Shown here in pieces: positions 1-8,908 of a DNA stretch of 64,000 nucleotides. The first letter of the stretch is position 1. Each line of letters starts with the position of its first letter. The notes beneath the pieces were generated by a model. It saw only the letters and a program-made list of their open reading frames with translations, was not told the origin of the DNA and did no database searches. A program made the position numbers and the translations under genes. Origin of the DNA: Pseudomonas sp. R84 (GTDB lineage Bacteria; Pseudomonadota; Gammaproteobacteria; Pseudomonadales; Pseudomonadaceae); assembly GCF_009834515.1 (NCBI RefSeq), contig NZ_CP019426.1:5649001-5713000 (forward strand), given 5' to 3'.

Positions 1-174
1 CTGCGCTTCGGTACTCCGGCTGTGACCACTCGTGGCTTCAAGCAAGCCGAGTGCAAAGAGCTGGCCGGCTGGATCTGCGACATCCTGGCTGACCTGAACA
101 ACGAAGCGGTGATCGACGCCGTTCGTGAGAAAGTCAAAGCCATCTGCAAGAAACTGCCGGTATACGGCGCTTGA
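1..174 (+). CDS. glyA: Serine hydroxymethyltransferase, C-terminal end (partial)
   Basis: The frame is open from base 1 and stops with TGA at 172-174, giving the last 57 residues of a longer protein whose start lies outside the window. The tail ([13 protein letters not shown] near the start, KKLPVYGA at the end) matches the C-terminal domain of GlyA, the cytosolic PLP enzyme that interconverts serine and glycine while charging tetrahydrofolate with a one-carbon unit. A strong rho-independent terminator follows 23 bases later. In P. aeruginosa one glyA copy neighbours the same yjiA-btsT-radA block, which supports the call. The active-site lysine lies upstream and cannot be checked. Confidence 0.9.
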   Translation: MRFGTPAVTTRGFKQAECKELAGWICDILADLNNEAVIDAVREKVKAICKKLPVYGA

Positions 175-197
175 TGCGACGTTAAATCCGCAGCATG

Positions 198-230
198 AAA
201 AACCGGCCAAGTGATTGGCCGGTTTTTTTT
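198..230 (+). terminator. Rho-independent terminator after glyA
   Basis: An AACCGGCCAA / TTGGCCGGTT stem with a short GTGA loop is followed by a run of eight T. It sits just after the glyA stop and should end that transcript. Confidence 0.9.
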
Positions 231-246
231 CGCCTGAAAAAAGCTC

Positions 247-323
247 AAAAGATCGCAGCCTTCGGCAGCTCCTACAGGTGAACGCATTCCAAATGTAGGA
301 GCTGCCGAAGGCTGCGATCTTTT
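247..323. repeat. REP pair, family A, inside-out (77 bp)
   Basis: Two perfect 30-base arms (AAAAGATCGCAGCCTTCGGC.. and its complement) face each other around the 17-base spacer GGTGAACGCATTCCAAA. The TGTAGGAG ends lie at the centre, opposite to the 90-bp pairs elsewhere. The same spacer recurs in pairs at 3341 and 39463. Confidence 0.9.
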
Positions 324-500
324 GATCTTAACCACCGGTCAGACCGGTCATGCCAATTTCGCGTTTCCCCCTTGTATTCAAGAAAAACCCCAGCGTAGAC
401 TGCGCCTGCACTGGACATACCGGTAAGACCACAATAATTAAGTCCTGAATCTGATGCGTTCAAGCGCACGGCAGCCAGGACACCGACCAGGATTCCTCCC

Positions 501-1814
501 ATGCTCAGATGGTGCTCGCGTTCAATCTTCCTCCAAGTGGTTCTCGGACTGATGCTCGGCATCGTCTGCGGGCTGACCCTTCCTGAATACTCGGCCCAGC
601 TCAAACCGCTCGGCGACGGCTTCATCAAACTGATCAAGATGCTCATCGGTCTGATCGTGTTCTGCGTGGTGGTCAGCGGCATCAGCGGCGCCGGCGATCT
701 GAAGAAGGTCGGGCGCATCGGCCTCAAATCGGTGATCTATTTTGAAGTGCTGACCACCATCGCCTTGGTCATCGGCCTGGTCTTCGCCTTCAGCACCGGT
801 ATTGGCAGCGGCGCGAATATTCATCTGGAGCAGCTGTCGACCGCCGACATGGGCGATCTCGCCGAACGCGGCCAGCACATGCACACCACCACGCAGTTCC
901 TGATGGACCTGATCCCGACTTCGGTGATCGGTGCCTTTGCCGACAACAACATCCTGCAGGTGCTGCTGTTCTCGGTGCTGTTCGGCAGCGCGTTGAATCT
1001 GGTCGGTGAAGCGGCTTCCGGGATCTCCCGGCTGATCAACGAACTGAGCCATGTGATCTTCCGCATCATGGGCATGATCGTGCGTCTGGCACCGATCGGC
1101 GTGTTCGGCGCCATCGCCTTCACCACCAGCAAATATGGCCTCGATTCCCTGCAACATTTGGGCAGTCTGGTCGGTTTGTTCTACCTGACCTGCATCGCTT
1201 TCGTCAGCGTGATTCTCGGCCTGGTGATGCGTGCTTCCGGCCTGCGCATGTGGCCGCTGTTGAAGTATCTGCGTGAAGAACTGCTGATCGTCATGGGCAC
1301 CGCCTCGTCCGACGCTGTGCTGCCACAGATCATGCGCAAACTCGAACACCTCGGCATTGGCAGCTCGACGGTTGGCCTGGTGATTCCGACCGGCTACTCG
1401 TTCAACCTCGACGGTTTCTCGATCTACCTGACCCTGGCCATCGTCTTCATCGCCAACGCCACCGGCACACCGCTGGCCATGACTGACCTGCTGACGATTC
1501 TGCTGGTGTCGCTGATCACTTCCAAAGGCGCTCACGGTATTCCCGGTTCAGCGCTGGTGATCTTGGCGGCCACGCTGACAGCGATTCCGGCAATCCCGGT
1601 GGTCGGTCTGGTGCTGGTGTTGGCAGTGGACTGGTTTATGGGCATCGGCCGGGCACTGACCAATCTCATCGGCAACTGCGTCGCCACTGTCGCCATTGCC
1701 CGTTGGGAAAAAGACATCGACGTCCAACGCGCCAACAAAGTACTCAGCGGTCAGCAGGGCTACACCTTTCAGCCGCGTAAAACAGCAACTCCGGCGCACC
1801 AGCAGGAGTTCTGA
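501..1814 (+). CDS. Dicarboxylate/amino acid:cation symporter (DAACS family)
   Basis: 437 residues, close to the length of DctA and GltP. It is an inner-membrane secondary transporter expected to take up C4-dicarboxylates or acidic amino acids with Na+ or H+. The family signature VIPTGYSFNLDG is near residue 294, and the re-entrant-loop motif SKGAHGIPGSA is near residue 343; DctA has SKGAAGVTGSG there. About eight hydrophobic spans plus two hairpins are visible. The ATG at 501 has AGGA eight bases upstream. The N-terminus differs from the main Pseudomonas DctA, so this is probably a paralogue with another substrate. Two GntR-type regulator genes follow on the same strand and may control it. 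The exact substrate is not decidable from sequence. Confidence 0.88.
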   Translation: MLRWCSRSIFLQVVLGLMLGIVCGLTLPEYSAQLKPLGDGFIKLIKMLIGLIVFCVVVSGISGAGDLKKVGRIGLKSVIYFEVLTTIALVIGLVFAFSTGIGSGANIHLEQLSTADMGDLAERGQHMHTTTQFLMDLIPTSVIGAFADNNILQVLLFSVLFGSALNLVGEAASGISRLINELSHVIFRIMGMIVRLAPIGVFGAIAFTTSKYGLDSLQHLGSLVGLFYLTCIAFVSVILGLVMRASGLRMWPLLKYLREELLIVMGTASSDAVLPQIMRKLEHLGIGSSTVGLVIPTGYSFNLDGFSIYLTLAIVFIANATGTPLAMTDLLTILLVSLITSKGAHGIPGSALVILAATLTAIPAIPVVGLVLVLAVDWFMGIGRALTNLIGNCVATVAIARWEKDIDVQRANKVLSGQQGYTFQPRKTATPAHQQEF

Positions 1815-1822
1815 TTTAACCC

Positions 1823-1881
1823 TGTAGGAGCTGTCGCAGACTGCGATCTTTTGATCTTGAGTCTGCGGCTATCTCCCACAG
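1823..1881. repeat. Degenerate REP pair, family A
   Basis: TGTAGGAGCTGTCGCAGACT at the left and a shortened complementary arm ending in CTCCCACA at the right. It lies between the symporter and its regulator and is diverged from the perfect copies. Confidence 0.7.
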
Positions 1882-1899
1882 GCACATGGAGCAAGACAA

Positions 1900-2604
1900 G
1901 TGATTACCACATCAACCGTCGTCAACTCAGTCGTTGAAAAACTGCGCGCCGCATTGGCCCGTGGTCAGTGGCGCTCCGGCGACATGCTGCCGGGCCAGCG
2001 CGAACTGGCCGAACAACTGGGCATCAGCCGCCCGAGCCTGCGTGAAGCGGTGATCGTCCTCGAAACCCTCGGCCTCGTCCGCTCGATGCCGGGCAAAGGC
2101 GTGGTCGTGCTCGACGCACAATTGAGCGACAGTCAAAGCCACGACAGCGCGGTGGCCGGTGCCAGTCTCGAGGATGTACTGCAACTGCGCTACACCCTTG
2201 AGCCGTTCATCGTTGGCCTGGTCGCGCAGTCGATCAGCAGCAAGGAAGTCGGCCAGTTGCGTCTGACCCTGATGGACATGCGCGAAGCCCTTGAAGCCGG
2301 CGACAGCGAAGCCGGGGTCAGCGCCTACATCGCGTTCCACGAAGAGTTGTTCACGCTCACCTCGAATCCGATCTTCCAGAGCGTGGTGCAGCAAACCAGC
2401 AATGCCCTCAAGCAGAGCGCCGAGGTGCTGCGTAATTCGCCGGAGCATCTGGCCGAGCGGCTGGAAGAAAACGAAGCGGTGGTCCGCGCGATCCGCAGCA
2501 AGAACAGCGCCCAGGCCAGCGCCGAAATGCGTCGGCACATTTTGCGCGAAGGCCAGCGGATGGGGATTGAGTTGAACATCCCGGAAGACAACTTGAGTCG
2601 CTGA
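1900..2604 (+). CDS. GntR/FadR-subfamily transcriptional regulator
   Basis: 234 residues. Residues 8-70 form a winged helix typical of GntR proteins (GDMLPGQRELAEQLGISRPSLREAVIVLETLGLV). Residues about 90-225 form an all-helical FCD effector domain, which in this family binds a carboxylate, often with a metal. Translation starts at GTG 1900 with GGAG at 1888-1891; no ATG serves as well. It lies 85 bases after the symporter gene on the same strand and may repress that transporter, its substrate acting as inducer. A second GntR gene begins 20 bases downstream, so the two are probably cotranscribed. Confidence 0.85.
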   Translation: MITTSTVVNSVVEKLRAALARGQWRSGDMLPGQRELAEQLGISRPSLREAVIVLETLGLVRSMPGKGVVVLDAQLSDSQSHDSAVAGASLEDVLQLRYTLEPFIVGLVAQSISSKEVGQLRLTLMDMREALEAGDSEAGVSAYIAFHEELFTLTSNPIFQSVVQQTSNALKQSAEVLRNSPEHLAERLEENEAVVRAIRSKNSAQASAEMRRHILREGQRMGIELNIPEDNLSR

Positions 2605-2623
2605 TATCTATTGGAGACAGGTC

Positions 2624-3334
2624 ATGAACAGTTTCGCTTCAGCGTCACACACTCGCCAGACAACGACGCCCCTGCCCTTCTCCCGTCTGCGCGAACCGGC
2701 AGAGGGTCTTTATCCGCGACTGTTAGATGCGATTCTGGAACAGCGCATCGATTCGACCAGCCGATTTACCGAGGACAGCTTGAAAGAGATGTTCTGCGCC
2801 AGCCGCGCCGATGTGCGGCGGGTGTTGACGCAGTTGTCGCTTGAGCAGGTCATTGTGCTGCGCGCCAATCATCGCCCGCGTGTTGCCGCACCTGATCGGG
2901 AGCAAACGCGGCAGGCTCTGCATGCGCGGCGACTGGCCGAAAACACCTTGGTGCGTCTGGCCTGCCAACGTCCGCAGGCCGAAGGCTTGAAACGCTTGCG
3001 CGGGCTGATCGAACACGAACGTCAGGCCGTTGAGCAGAATCGGCGTGGTGTGGCGATTCGCTTGTCCGGGGAGTTTCATCTGCACTTGGCGCAGATGGCG
3101 GGGAATGCACCGTTGGCGCATTTTCTCGGCAGTCTTGTGCCGCTCACATCATTGGCGATTGCGCGAAGTGAGTGCCAGACGCATAGCTGTTGCGCATGGC
3201 GGGAGCATTTGGCGCTGGTCGAGGCAGTGGAGCGAGGCGATGCTTCCAAGGCCGGGATGCTGATGAATCGGCATTTGGATAATCTTGAGCAGACATTGCT
3301 GGGTTCAGATCTTGAGCATTGTGTTGCAGGTTAG
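2624..3334 (+). CDS. GntR-family regulator with FCD domain
   Basis: 236 residues with a winged helix at about 25-85 and a C-terminal helical FCD-like domain at about 95-225 (RRLAENTLVRLAC, EFHLHLAQMAGN, HLALVEAVERGD). It is a cytoplasmic DNA-binding regulator. The helix-turn-helix is less canonical than that of the preceding GntR protein: the usual GxxLxExxLA is replaced by RFTEDSLKEMFCASRADVRRVLTQL, so the two are not recent duplicates. GGAG at 2612-2615 precedes the ATG. It is followed by a REP pair and then convergent genes, so it ends this transcription unit. Target and ligand are unknown. Confidence 0.82.
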   Translation: MNSFASASHTRQTTTPLPFSRLREPAEGLYPRLLDAILEQRIDSTSRFTEDSLKEMFCASRADVRRVLTQLSLEQVIVLRANHRPRVAAPDREQTRQALHARRLAENTLVRLACQRPQAEGLKRLRGLIEHERQAVEQNRRGVAIRLSGEFHLHLAQMAGNAPLAHFLGSLVPLTSLAIARSECQTHSCCAWREHLALVEAVERGDASKAGMLMNRHLDNLEQTLLGSDLEHCVAG

Positions 3335-3340
3335 ATTGCT

Positions 3341-3405
3341 ATCGCGAGCAGGCTCACTCCTACATTTGAAACGCGTTCCCCTGTAGGAGTGAGCCTGCTC
3401 GCGAT
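3341..3405. repeat. REP pair, family B, inside-out (65 bp)
   Basis: Perfect arms ATCGCGAGCAGGCTCACTCC.. and complement around a 17-base spacer. Read on the minus strand the spacer is GGGGAACGCGTTTCAAA. It lies between convergent genes. Confidence 0.9.
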
Positions 3406-3432
3406 GGCGTCATCATTGACACTACAAACCCT

Positions 3433-4404
3433 TCAGCCCGCCGCCACCCTAGCAAACCCCGCCCGAATCTTCTCTTCCGGCAACTCATCAGCAATAAACA
3501 CAATCACACTTTCCCGCGCTTCACCCTCTGCCCATTCAGTGTCCCAGTCGAAACCGTAAAGCTTCAACACGCCCTGAAACACCAACCGCCGATCCTCACC
3601 GGCAATGTTCAGCACACCCTTGTACCGCAGCAATTGCTTGCCGTGTTCTTCGAGCAATTCATTCATGAACTCACTGAGCTGATCGATATCCAGCGGCTGA
3701 TCGGTACGCAGCACCAGACTGGAAATGCGGTCGATCGACGGCGCCTTGCTCACCGGGCGCAGGCTCAATCCGCCGCCAAGATCGGCGTTGAGGTTGAAGC
3801 CGCGCACATCGAGCAATTCCGCCAGATCGATGTTGCCGTGATCAACCACACGGATCGGCGCGCGACGGTTGATCCGCGTCAGCCGTTCGCTCAGCGCCTT
3901 GAACGTAGCTTCGTCGACCAGATCGGTCTTGCTCACCAGCAAGCGGTCGGCAAAACCGATCTGCGCCTGAGCGATAGTCTGGGTCAGGTGCACGTCGGCG
4001 TGGGCGGCATCGACCAAGGTGATGATGCCATCGAGCAGGTAGCGCTCGCGCAATTCCTCATCGATGAAAAAGGTCTGCGCCACGGGTGCCGGATCGGCCA
4101 GGCCGGTGCACTCGATGACCAAACGATCGAACGCGATCTCACCGCTGTCCAGCCGTTCAAGCAGCAGGTACAGCGCTTTGGTCAGGTCAGTGTGAATGGT
4201 GCAGCAGACGCAGCCGTTGGCCAGGGTCATGACTTGCACCGGTTCGTCACCGAGCAACTGCGTGTCGATACCGGCGTCGCTGAATTCGTTTTCGATCACG
4301 GCGATTTTCAGGCCGTGCTCGGCTTTGAGGATATGGCGCAGCAAGGTGGTCTTGCCGGCGCCGAGGAAACCGCTGAGTACCGTTACAGGTATGGGAGAAG
4401 ACAA
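3433..4404 (-). CDS. yjiA: CobW/COG0523-family GTPase YjiA
   Basis: 323 residues. The P-loop GFLGAGKTT is at 12-20, the ENE motif at 38-40, the metal-binding GCVCC at 64-68 and the GTP-specificity motif SKTD near 157; a CobW C-terminal domain follows. YjiA-type proteins are metal-stimulated GTPases thought to act as metal chaperones. The start is TTG at 4404, supported by AAGGGGA upstream on the minus strand and by the tight family N-terminus. It follows yjiX and btsT in the same orientation, the arrangement seen in enterobacteria and P. aeruginosa, but a 90-bp REP pair lies between it and yjiX and may separate expression. Confidence 0.88.
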   Translation of the reverse strand: MSSPIPVTVLSGFLGAGKTTLLRHILKAEHGLKIAVIENEFSDAGIDTQLLGDEPVQVMTLANGCVCCTIHTDLTKALYLLLERLDSGEIAFDRLVIECTGLADPAPVAQTFFIDEELRERYLLDGIITLVDAAHADVHLTQTIAQAQIGFADRLLVSKTDLVDEATFKALSERLTRINRRAPIRVVDHGNIDLAELLDVRGFNLNADLGGGLSLRPVSKAPSIDRISSLVLRTDQPLDIDQLSEFMNELLEEHGKQLLRYKGVLNIAGEDRRLVFQGVLKLYGFDWDTEWAEGEARESVIVFIADELPEEKIRAGFARVAAG

Positions 4405-4447
4405 AACAGATCCCCTTCACAAAATGAATGAACAATACAGAAACAAA

Positions 4448-4537
4448 TGTGGGAGCGAGCCTGCTCGCGAAGGGGTCGTGTCAGTCGACATTATTGCTCG
4501 ATGACACACCGCTTTCGCGAGCAGGCTCGCTCCCACA
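4448..4537. repeat. REP pair, family C (90 bp)
   Basis: Arms TGTGGGAGCGAGCCTGCTCG / complement, with an inner weaker inverted repeat GTGTCAGTC .. GATGACACACCG. It lies between yjiX and yjiA. Confidence 0.92.
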
Positions 4538-4567
4538 GGGGGATTACCTCAACCTTGCGCTGTCAGC

Positions 4568-4765
4568 TCAACAGCACTTCGGCCCACCCTTGCCACCGTA
4601 ACGGGCTTCCTGACGTTCGCGAAAGAACATCTCGTAGCTCATCACCGGTTTGTCCGGGTGCTTGGTTTGCATATGCTCGACGTAGGTGTCGTAGTCGGGC
4701 ATGCCGACCATCAGGCGCGCGGCCTGACCGAGGTATTTACCGAGGCGACTCAGGTCATTGAACAT
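4568..4765 (-). CDS. yjiX: YbdD/YjiX family small protein
   Basis: 65 residues, the family's normal length. The conserved core GxPDYDxYVEHM and the C-terminal [14 protein letters not shown] are both present, including the terminal Cys-Cys. Members always sit beside CstA/BtsT carbon-starvation transporters, and here the gene starts 15 bases after the btsT stop, so the two are cotranscribed. The function is not settled; association with the transporter or with YjiA is an inference from context. Confidence 0.9.
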   Translation of the reverse strand: MFNDLSRLGKYLGQAARLMVGMPDYDTYVEHMQTKHPDKPVMSYEMFFRERQEARYGGKGGPKCC

Positions 4766-4780
4766 GGTGCAATCCTCTGG

Positions 4781-6847
4781 TTACGCATCCGGCAGAGCCT
4801 GGAATGGCGATTCTTTATCCGTACGCTCTTTTTTGCCCCAGGCGGCGATGCCGACTTTGAGCGCATAGAACAGGATGCTGAAGACCACGAACAGGAACAG
4901 CGCGGTGAGCGTTGCGTTGGTGTAGGCGTTGAAGATCACGTGCTGCATCTGCTCGACGCTTTTTGCCGGTGCTAGCACCTGACCATTGGCCAGCGCATCG
5001 CTGTACTTCTTGGCCAGCGACAGGAAGCCGATCGCCGGGTTGGCATCGAACAGTTTGATGAAGCCTGCAGTCGTGGTGCAAATCAGCAGCCAGGTAGCCG
5101 GCAGCAGGGTGACCCAAATGTAGCGCTGACGCTTCATTTTGATCAGGACCACGGTGCCCAGCATCAGCGCAATACCGGCCAGCATCTGGTTGGAGATACC
5201 GAACAGTGGCCACAAGGTGTTGATACCCCCCAGCGGATCGATCACGCCTTGGTAGAGCAACCAGCCCCACATCGCCACACAGCCGGCGGTGGCAATCAGG
5301 TTGGCGGTCCACGATTCGGTACGTCGCAGTGCCGGCACGAAAGAGCCGAGCAGATCCTGCAGCATGAAACGCCCGGCACGGGTACCGGCGTCGACAGCGG
5401 TGAGGATGAACAGCGCTTCGAACAGAATCGCGAAGTGGTACCAGAACGCCATGGTGTTTTCACCCGGCAGGACACTGTGCAGGATCTGCGCGATACCGAC
5501 TGCCAGGGTCGGCGCACCACCGGCACGGGCCAGAATGGTGGTTTCGCCAATGTCATGTGCCACCGCTTGCAGCGCTTCCGGCGTGATCGCGAAGCCCCAA
5601 CTGGTAACCACTTGCGCAACCGAAGCGACATCACTGCCGACCACAGCGGCCGGGCTGTTCATTGCGAAGTACACGCCAGGCTCGATTACCGAAGCGGCAA
5701 CCATGGCCATGATCGCCACGAACGACTCCATCAGCATGCCGCCGTAACCGATGTAACGGGCGTTGGTTTCGTTATCCAGCAGCTTCGGCGTGGTGCCCGA
5801 AGAAATCAGCGCGTGGAAACCGGAAACCGCACCGCAAGCGATGGTGATGAACAGGAACGGGAACAGGCCGCCCTTCCACACCGGACCGGTGCCGTCGACG
5901 AACTGGGTCAGCGCCGGCATTTTCAGCTCGGGCATGGTGATCAGAATACCGATCGCCAGAGCGACGATGGTGCCGATCTTGAGGAACGTCGACAGATAGT
6001 CACGCGGTGCCAGAATCAGCCACACCGGCAGCGAGGCCGCGACGAAACCGTAACCGACCAGCATCCAGGTAATCTGCACGCCGGTGAAGGTGAACGCCTT
6101 GGCCCACACCGGATCAGCGGCAATCTGCCCACCGAGCCAGATCGAACCGAGCAGCAGCAACACGCCGACCACGGAGATTTCGCCGATGCGACCCGGGCGG
6201 ATGTAGCGCATGTAAATGCCCATGAACATCGCGATCGGGATGGTTGCCATCACGGTGAAAATGCCCCACGGGCTCTCGGCCAGCGCTTTAACCACGATCA
6301 GCGCCAGCACCGCGAGGATGATGATCATGATCAGGAAGCAGCCGAACAGGGCGATGGTGCCGGGCACGCGGCCCATTTCTTCACGCACCATGTCGCCCAG
6401 GGAACGGCCGTTGCGCCGGGTCGACATGAACAGAACCATGAAGTCCTGCACCGCGCCCGCCAGCACCACACCGGCAATCAGCCAGAGCGTGCCGGGCAAG
6501 TAGCCCATCTGCGCGGCCAATACCGGGCCGACCAGAGGTCCTGCACCAGCGATCGCTGCGAAGTGGTGACCGAAAAGAATGTGTTTGTTGGTCGGCACAT
6601 AGTCCAGACCGTCGTTGTTGAGCACGGCGGGGGTGGCCCGACGCGGATCGAGTTGCATCACATTGTTAGCGATGAACAGGCTGTAGTAACGGTACGCGAC
6701 CAGATAAATGGCCACAGCAGCGACCACGATCCACAAGGCGTTGATCGCCTCGCCACGGCGCAATGCCACTACGCCCAGGGCGCACGCTCCTACGATTGCC
6801 AGCACTAGCCAGGGTAAGTGGCGTAGCAGGCTATTATTATTTTTCAT
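4781..6847 (-). CDS. btsT: CstA/BtsT-type pyruvate/H+ symporter
   Basis: 688 residues with about 16-18 hydrophobic spans, in the CstA (peptide/pyruvate) family of inner-membrane carriers. The sequence is far closer to E. coli BtsT (YjiY) than chance: RRGEAINALWIVVAAVAIYL, NNDGLDYVPTNKHILFGHHF, GAVQDFMVLFMSTRRNG and KMKRQRYIWVTLLP all match. BtsT imports pyruvate with protons. I chose the ATG at 6847 (MKNNNSL), which has TGGAA upstream and matches the family N-terminus, over a longer frame beginning at 6919. It heads btsT-yjiX(-yjiA). No sensor pair like BtsSR lies nearby. Confidence 0.92.
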   Translation of the reverse strand: MKNNNSLLRHLPWLVLAIVGACALGVVALRRGEAINALWIVVAAVAIYLVAYRYYSLFIANNVMQLDPRRATPAVLNNDGLDYVPTNKHILFGHHFAAIAGAGPLVGPVLAAQMGYLPGTLWLIAGVVLAGAVQDFMVLFMSTRRNGRSLGDMVREEMGRVPGTIALFGCFLIMIIILAVLALIVVKALAESPWGIFTVMATIPIAMFMGIYMRYIRPGRIGEISVVGVLLLLGSIWLGGQIAADPVWAKAFTFTGVQITWMLVGYGFVAASLPVWLILAPRDYLSTFLKIGTIVALAIGILITMPELKMPALTQFVDGTGPVWKGGLFPFLFITIACGAVSGFHALISSGTTPKLLDNETNARYIGYGGMLMESFVAIMAMVAASVIEPGVYFAMNSPAAVVGSDVASVAQVVTSWGFAITPEALQAVAHDIGETTILARAGGAPTLAVGIAQILHSVLPGENTMAFWYHFAILFEALFILTAVDAGTRAGRFMLQDLLGSFVPALRRTESWTANLIATAGCVAMWGWLLYQGVIDPLGGINTLWPLFGISNQMLAGIALMLGTVVLIKMKRQRYIWVTLLPATWLLICTTTAGFIKLFDANPAIGFLSLAKKYSDALANGQVLAPAKSVEQMQHVIFNAYTNATLTALFLFVVFSILFYALKVGIAAWGKKERTDKESPFQALPDA

Positions 6848-7006
6848 TTTATTATTCCAGCCAGGGTGGACAAGAAAGACAGCCACCCCGAGTTTAGCGC
6901 TTACGGCGCCAAAGGCCATACCCCGACGTTGGTCTAGACGCTTTAGCGATTGGCTGGCGCCCGCATTCGCGGTCTATAGTCAGCGAACCTTCATGAGGAT
7001 TGCGCC

Positions 7007-7375
7007 ATGAGCGAACACCCCGCCAATCGACGTCGTTTCAAACGTATTGCGTTCGATGCCAGAACCGAGCTGAGTCAGGGCCAGTTCATCTGGCCGGTGA
7101 AGCTGATTGATCTGTCGCTCAAGGGACTGCTGATCGAGCGGCCGGAGCCGTGGCTGGGGGACTCGGGGAAGGATTTCTTCGTCGACATTCATCTGAGCGA
7201 TGACGTCGATATCGAGATGGACGTGCACTTGGCCCATGAGGAAAACGGCCAGCTTGGGTTTGTCTGCCGGCATATCAGCCTGGAATCGATCCAGCGCTTG
7301 CGGCGCTTGATCGAGCTGAACCTGGCTGACGAGGCCGAACTGGAGCGCGAGTTGGGCGCCCTGATCGAAATCTAG
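7007..7375 (+). CDS. Single-domain PilZ protein (PA4608-like c-di-GMP receptor)
   Basis: 122 residues. The two c-di-GMP contact motifs are present: RRRFKR at 8-13 (RxxxR) and DLSLKG at 35-40 (D/NxSxxG). The domain fills almost the whole protein and ends with the helix RLRRLIELNLADEAELEREL typical of the P. aeruginosa PA4608 group. It is a cytosolic receptor that should change shape on binding cyclic di-GMP; the partner is not known from sequence. It is divergent from btsT and convergent with radA, the same order as in P. aeruginosa. Confidence 0.88.
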   Translation: MSEHPANRRRFKRIAFDARTELSQGQFIWPVKLIDLSLKGLLIERPEPWLGDSGKDFFVDIHLSDDVDIEMDVHLAHEENGQLGFVCRHISLESIQRLRRLIELNLADEAELERELGALIEI

Positions 7376-7393
7376 AATCCACCACAGATCAAA

Positions 7394-7483
7394 TGTAGGA
7401 GTGAGCCTGCTCGCGATAGCGTTTTTACATTCGACACTTCAGTTGGCTGATGTACCGCTATCGCGAGCAGGCTCACTCCTACA
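7394..7483. repeat. REP pair, family B (90 bp)
   Basis: Perfect TGTAGGAGTGAGCCTGCTCG arms. The inner part TTGGCTGATGTACCGCT is a diverged version of the GACTGACACACCG core seen in other 90-bp pairs. It lies between convergent genes. Confidence 0.92.
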
Positions 7484-7495
7484 GGGGTCGGTGGT

Positions 7496-8863
7496 TTATT
7501 CGAAGAGGGCGTCGAGGGCCTGTTCGAGGCGGGTCACGGCAATAATCTGCAAACCCGGAGGGGATTCCTTCGGCGCATTGCCCTTCGGCACAATAGCTCG
7601 CTTGAAGCCATGTTTGGCCGCTTCCTTCAATCGCTCCTGCCCGCTCGGCACCGGGCGCACTTCACCGGACAAGCCCACCTCGCCGAACACCAACAGATCA
7701 TGCGGCAACGGTCGATTGCGCAAACTCGACATCACCGCCGCCATCAACGCCAGGTCAGACGCCGTTTCCAGCACCTTCACCCCGCCCACCACGTTGAGGA
7801 ACACATCCTGATCATGAGTCGGGATGCCGCCATGGCGATGCAAAACTGCGAGCAACATCGCCAAACGGTTCTGATCCAGCCCCAGCGTCACCCGACGCGG
7901 GTTGGCCAGATGACTGTCATCGACCAAGGCCTGCACTTCCACCAGCATCGGCCGCGTGCCTTCCCACGTCGCCATGACCACACTGCCCGGGACTTCTTCC
8001 TGCGCACGAGTGAGAAAAATCGCCGACGGGTTGGAGACTTCTTTCAGGCCCTTGTCGGTCATGCCGAACACGCCCAATTCGTTGACCGCACCAAATCGGT
8101 TTTTCACCGCGCGCAGCAAACGCAAACGCCCATCGGACTCACCTTCGAAATACAGCACGGTGTCGACCATATGCTCCAAGACGCGAGGGCCGGCCAGCGC
8201 ACCTTCCTTGGTCACGTGGCCAACGAGGAAAATCGCCGTGCCGCTCTGCTTGGCATAACGCACCAACAGCGCTGCACTCTCACGCACCTGGGAGACGCCG
8301 CCGGGCGCCGATTGCAGTTGTTCGGTGAAGATCGTCTGGATCGAGTCGATCACCATCACCTTGGGCTTTTCCTGACGGGCGGTAGCGATGATGGTTTCGA
8401 TGCAGGTTTCGGTCATCACCCGCAGTTGGTCCTGCGGCAAGCCGAGGCGGCGCGCGCGCATGGCCACTTGTTGCTGGGATTCTTCGCCGGTGACGTAGAG
8501 CGCCGGCATGCTTTTGGCGAGGTTGCACAGGGTCTGTAGCAGAATCGTCGATTTGCCGATGCCTGGATCGCCGCCGATCAACACCACCGAACCGTCGACC
8601 AGACCGCCACCGAGGACCCGGTCCAGTTCACCGGACGCGGTGGAGAAACGCGGAATCTCTTCGATGCTGACTTCGGCCAGTGTTTTGATCTGCGCCTGTT
8701 GCCCGGCCCAACCGGTACGGCCGGTCGGTGCCGTGGCGCCGCCACTTTCGATCATGGTCTCGGTCAGGGTATTCCAGGCACCGCACTCACCGCACTGGCC
8801 AGCCCACTTGGGAAAGGTTGCGCCGCACTCGGTGCAGCCGTACATGCGCTTGGCCTTGGCCAT
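7496..8863 (-). CDS. radA: DNA repair protein RadA (Sms)
   Basis: 455 residues, the family length. There is an N-terminal zinc finger with Cys 10, 13, 24 and 27, a Walker A GGDPGIGKST at 97-106, the RadA-specific KNRFG at 254-258 and a C-terminal Lon-protease-like domain. RadA is a hexameric ATP-driven branch-migration helicase that works with RecA in recombinational repair. I took the ATG at 8863 (MAKAKRMYGC), preceded by GGGGG, rather than an in-frame start 15 bases earlier. The gene stands alone between the PilZ gene and ankB. Confidence 0.95.
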   Translation of the reverse strand: MAKAKRMYGCTECGATFPKWAGQCGECGAWNTLTETMIESGGATAPTGRTGWAGQQAQIKTLAEVSIEEIPRFSTASGELDRVLGGGLVDGSVVLIGGDPGIGKSTILLQTLCNLAKSMPALYVTGEESQQQVAMRARRLGLPQDQLRVMTETCIETIIATARQEKPKVMVIDSIQTIFTEQLQSAPGGVSQVRESAALLVRYAKQSGTAIFLVGHVTKEGALAGPRVLEHMVDTVLYFEGESDGRLRLLRAVKNRFGAVNELGVFGMTDKGLKEVSNPSAIFLTRAQEEVPGSVVMATWEGTRPMLVEVQALVDDSHLANPRRVTLGLDQNRLAMLLAVLHRHGGIPTHDQDVFLNVVGGVKVLETASDLALMAAVMSSLRNRPLPHDLLVFGEVGLSGEVRPVPSGQERLKEAAKHGFKRAIVPKGNAPKESPPGLQIIAVTRLEQALDALFE

Positions 8864-8908
8864 CAGAACCCCCGACAAAAACCGCGATGATAACGCACGT
8901 GCTGCCTA

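Larger units (their letters stand above)
175..500. other. Gene-free stretch between glyA and the dicarboxylate symporter
   Basis: This 326-base gap holds the glyA terminator, one inside-out REP pair at 247-323 and then about 175 bases that should carry the symporter promoter. I did not find a convincing -24/-12 or -35/-10 pair there. Confidence 0.6.

Noticed and set aside
420..500. Sigma-54 promoter before the dicarboxylate symporter
   Set aside because: No TGGCAC-N5-TTGC element could be found, unlike classical dctA.
4448..4537. REP pairs considered as CRISPR repeats
   Set aside because: Each locus has a single hairpin, not an array of direct repeats with unique spacers, and no cas genes occur.
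5249..6808. 519-codon frame opposite btsT
   Set aside because: Charged, repetitive antisense product; btsT is a certain membrane protein.
7401..7811. 136-codon plus-strand frame after the PilZ gene
   Set aside because: It starts inside a REP pair and continues antisense to radA.
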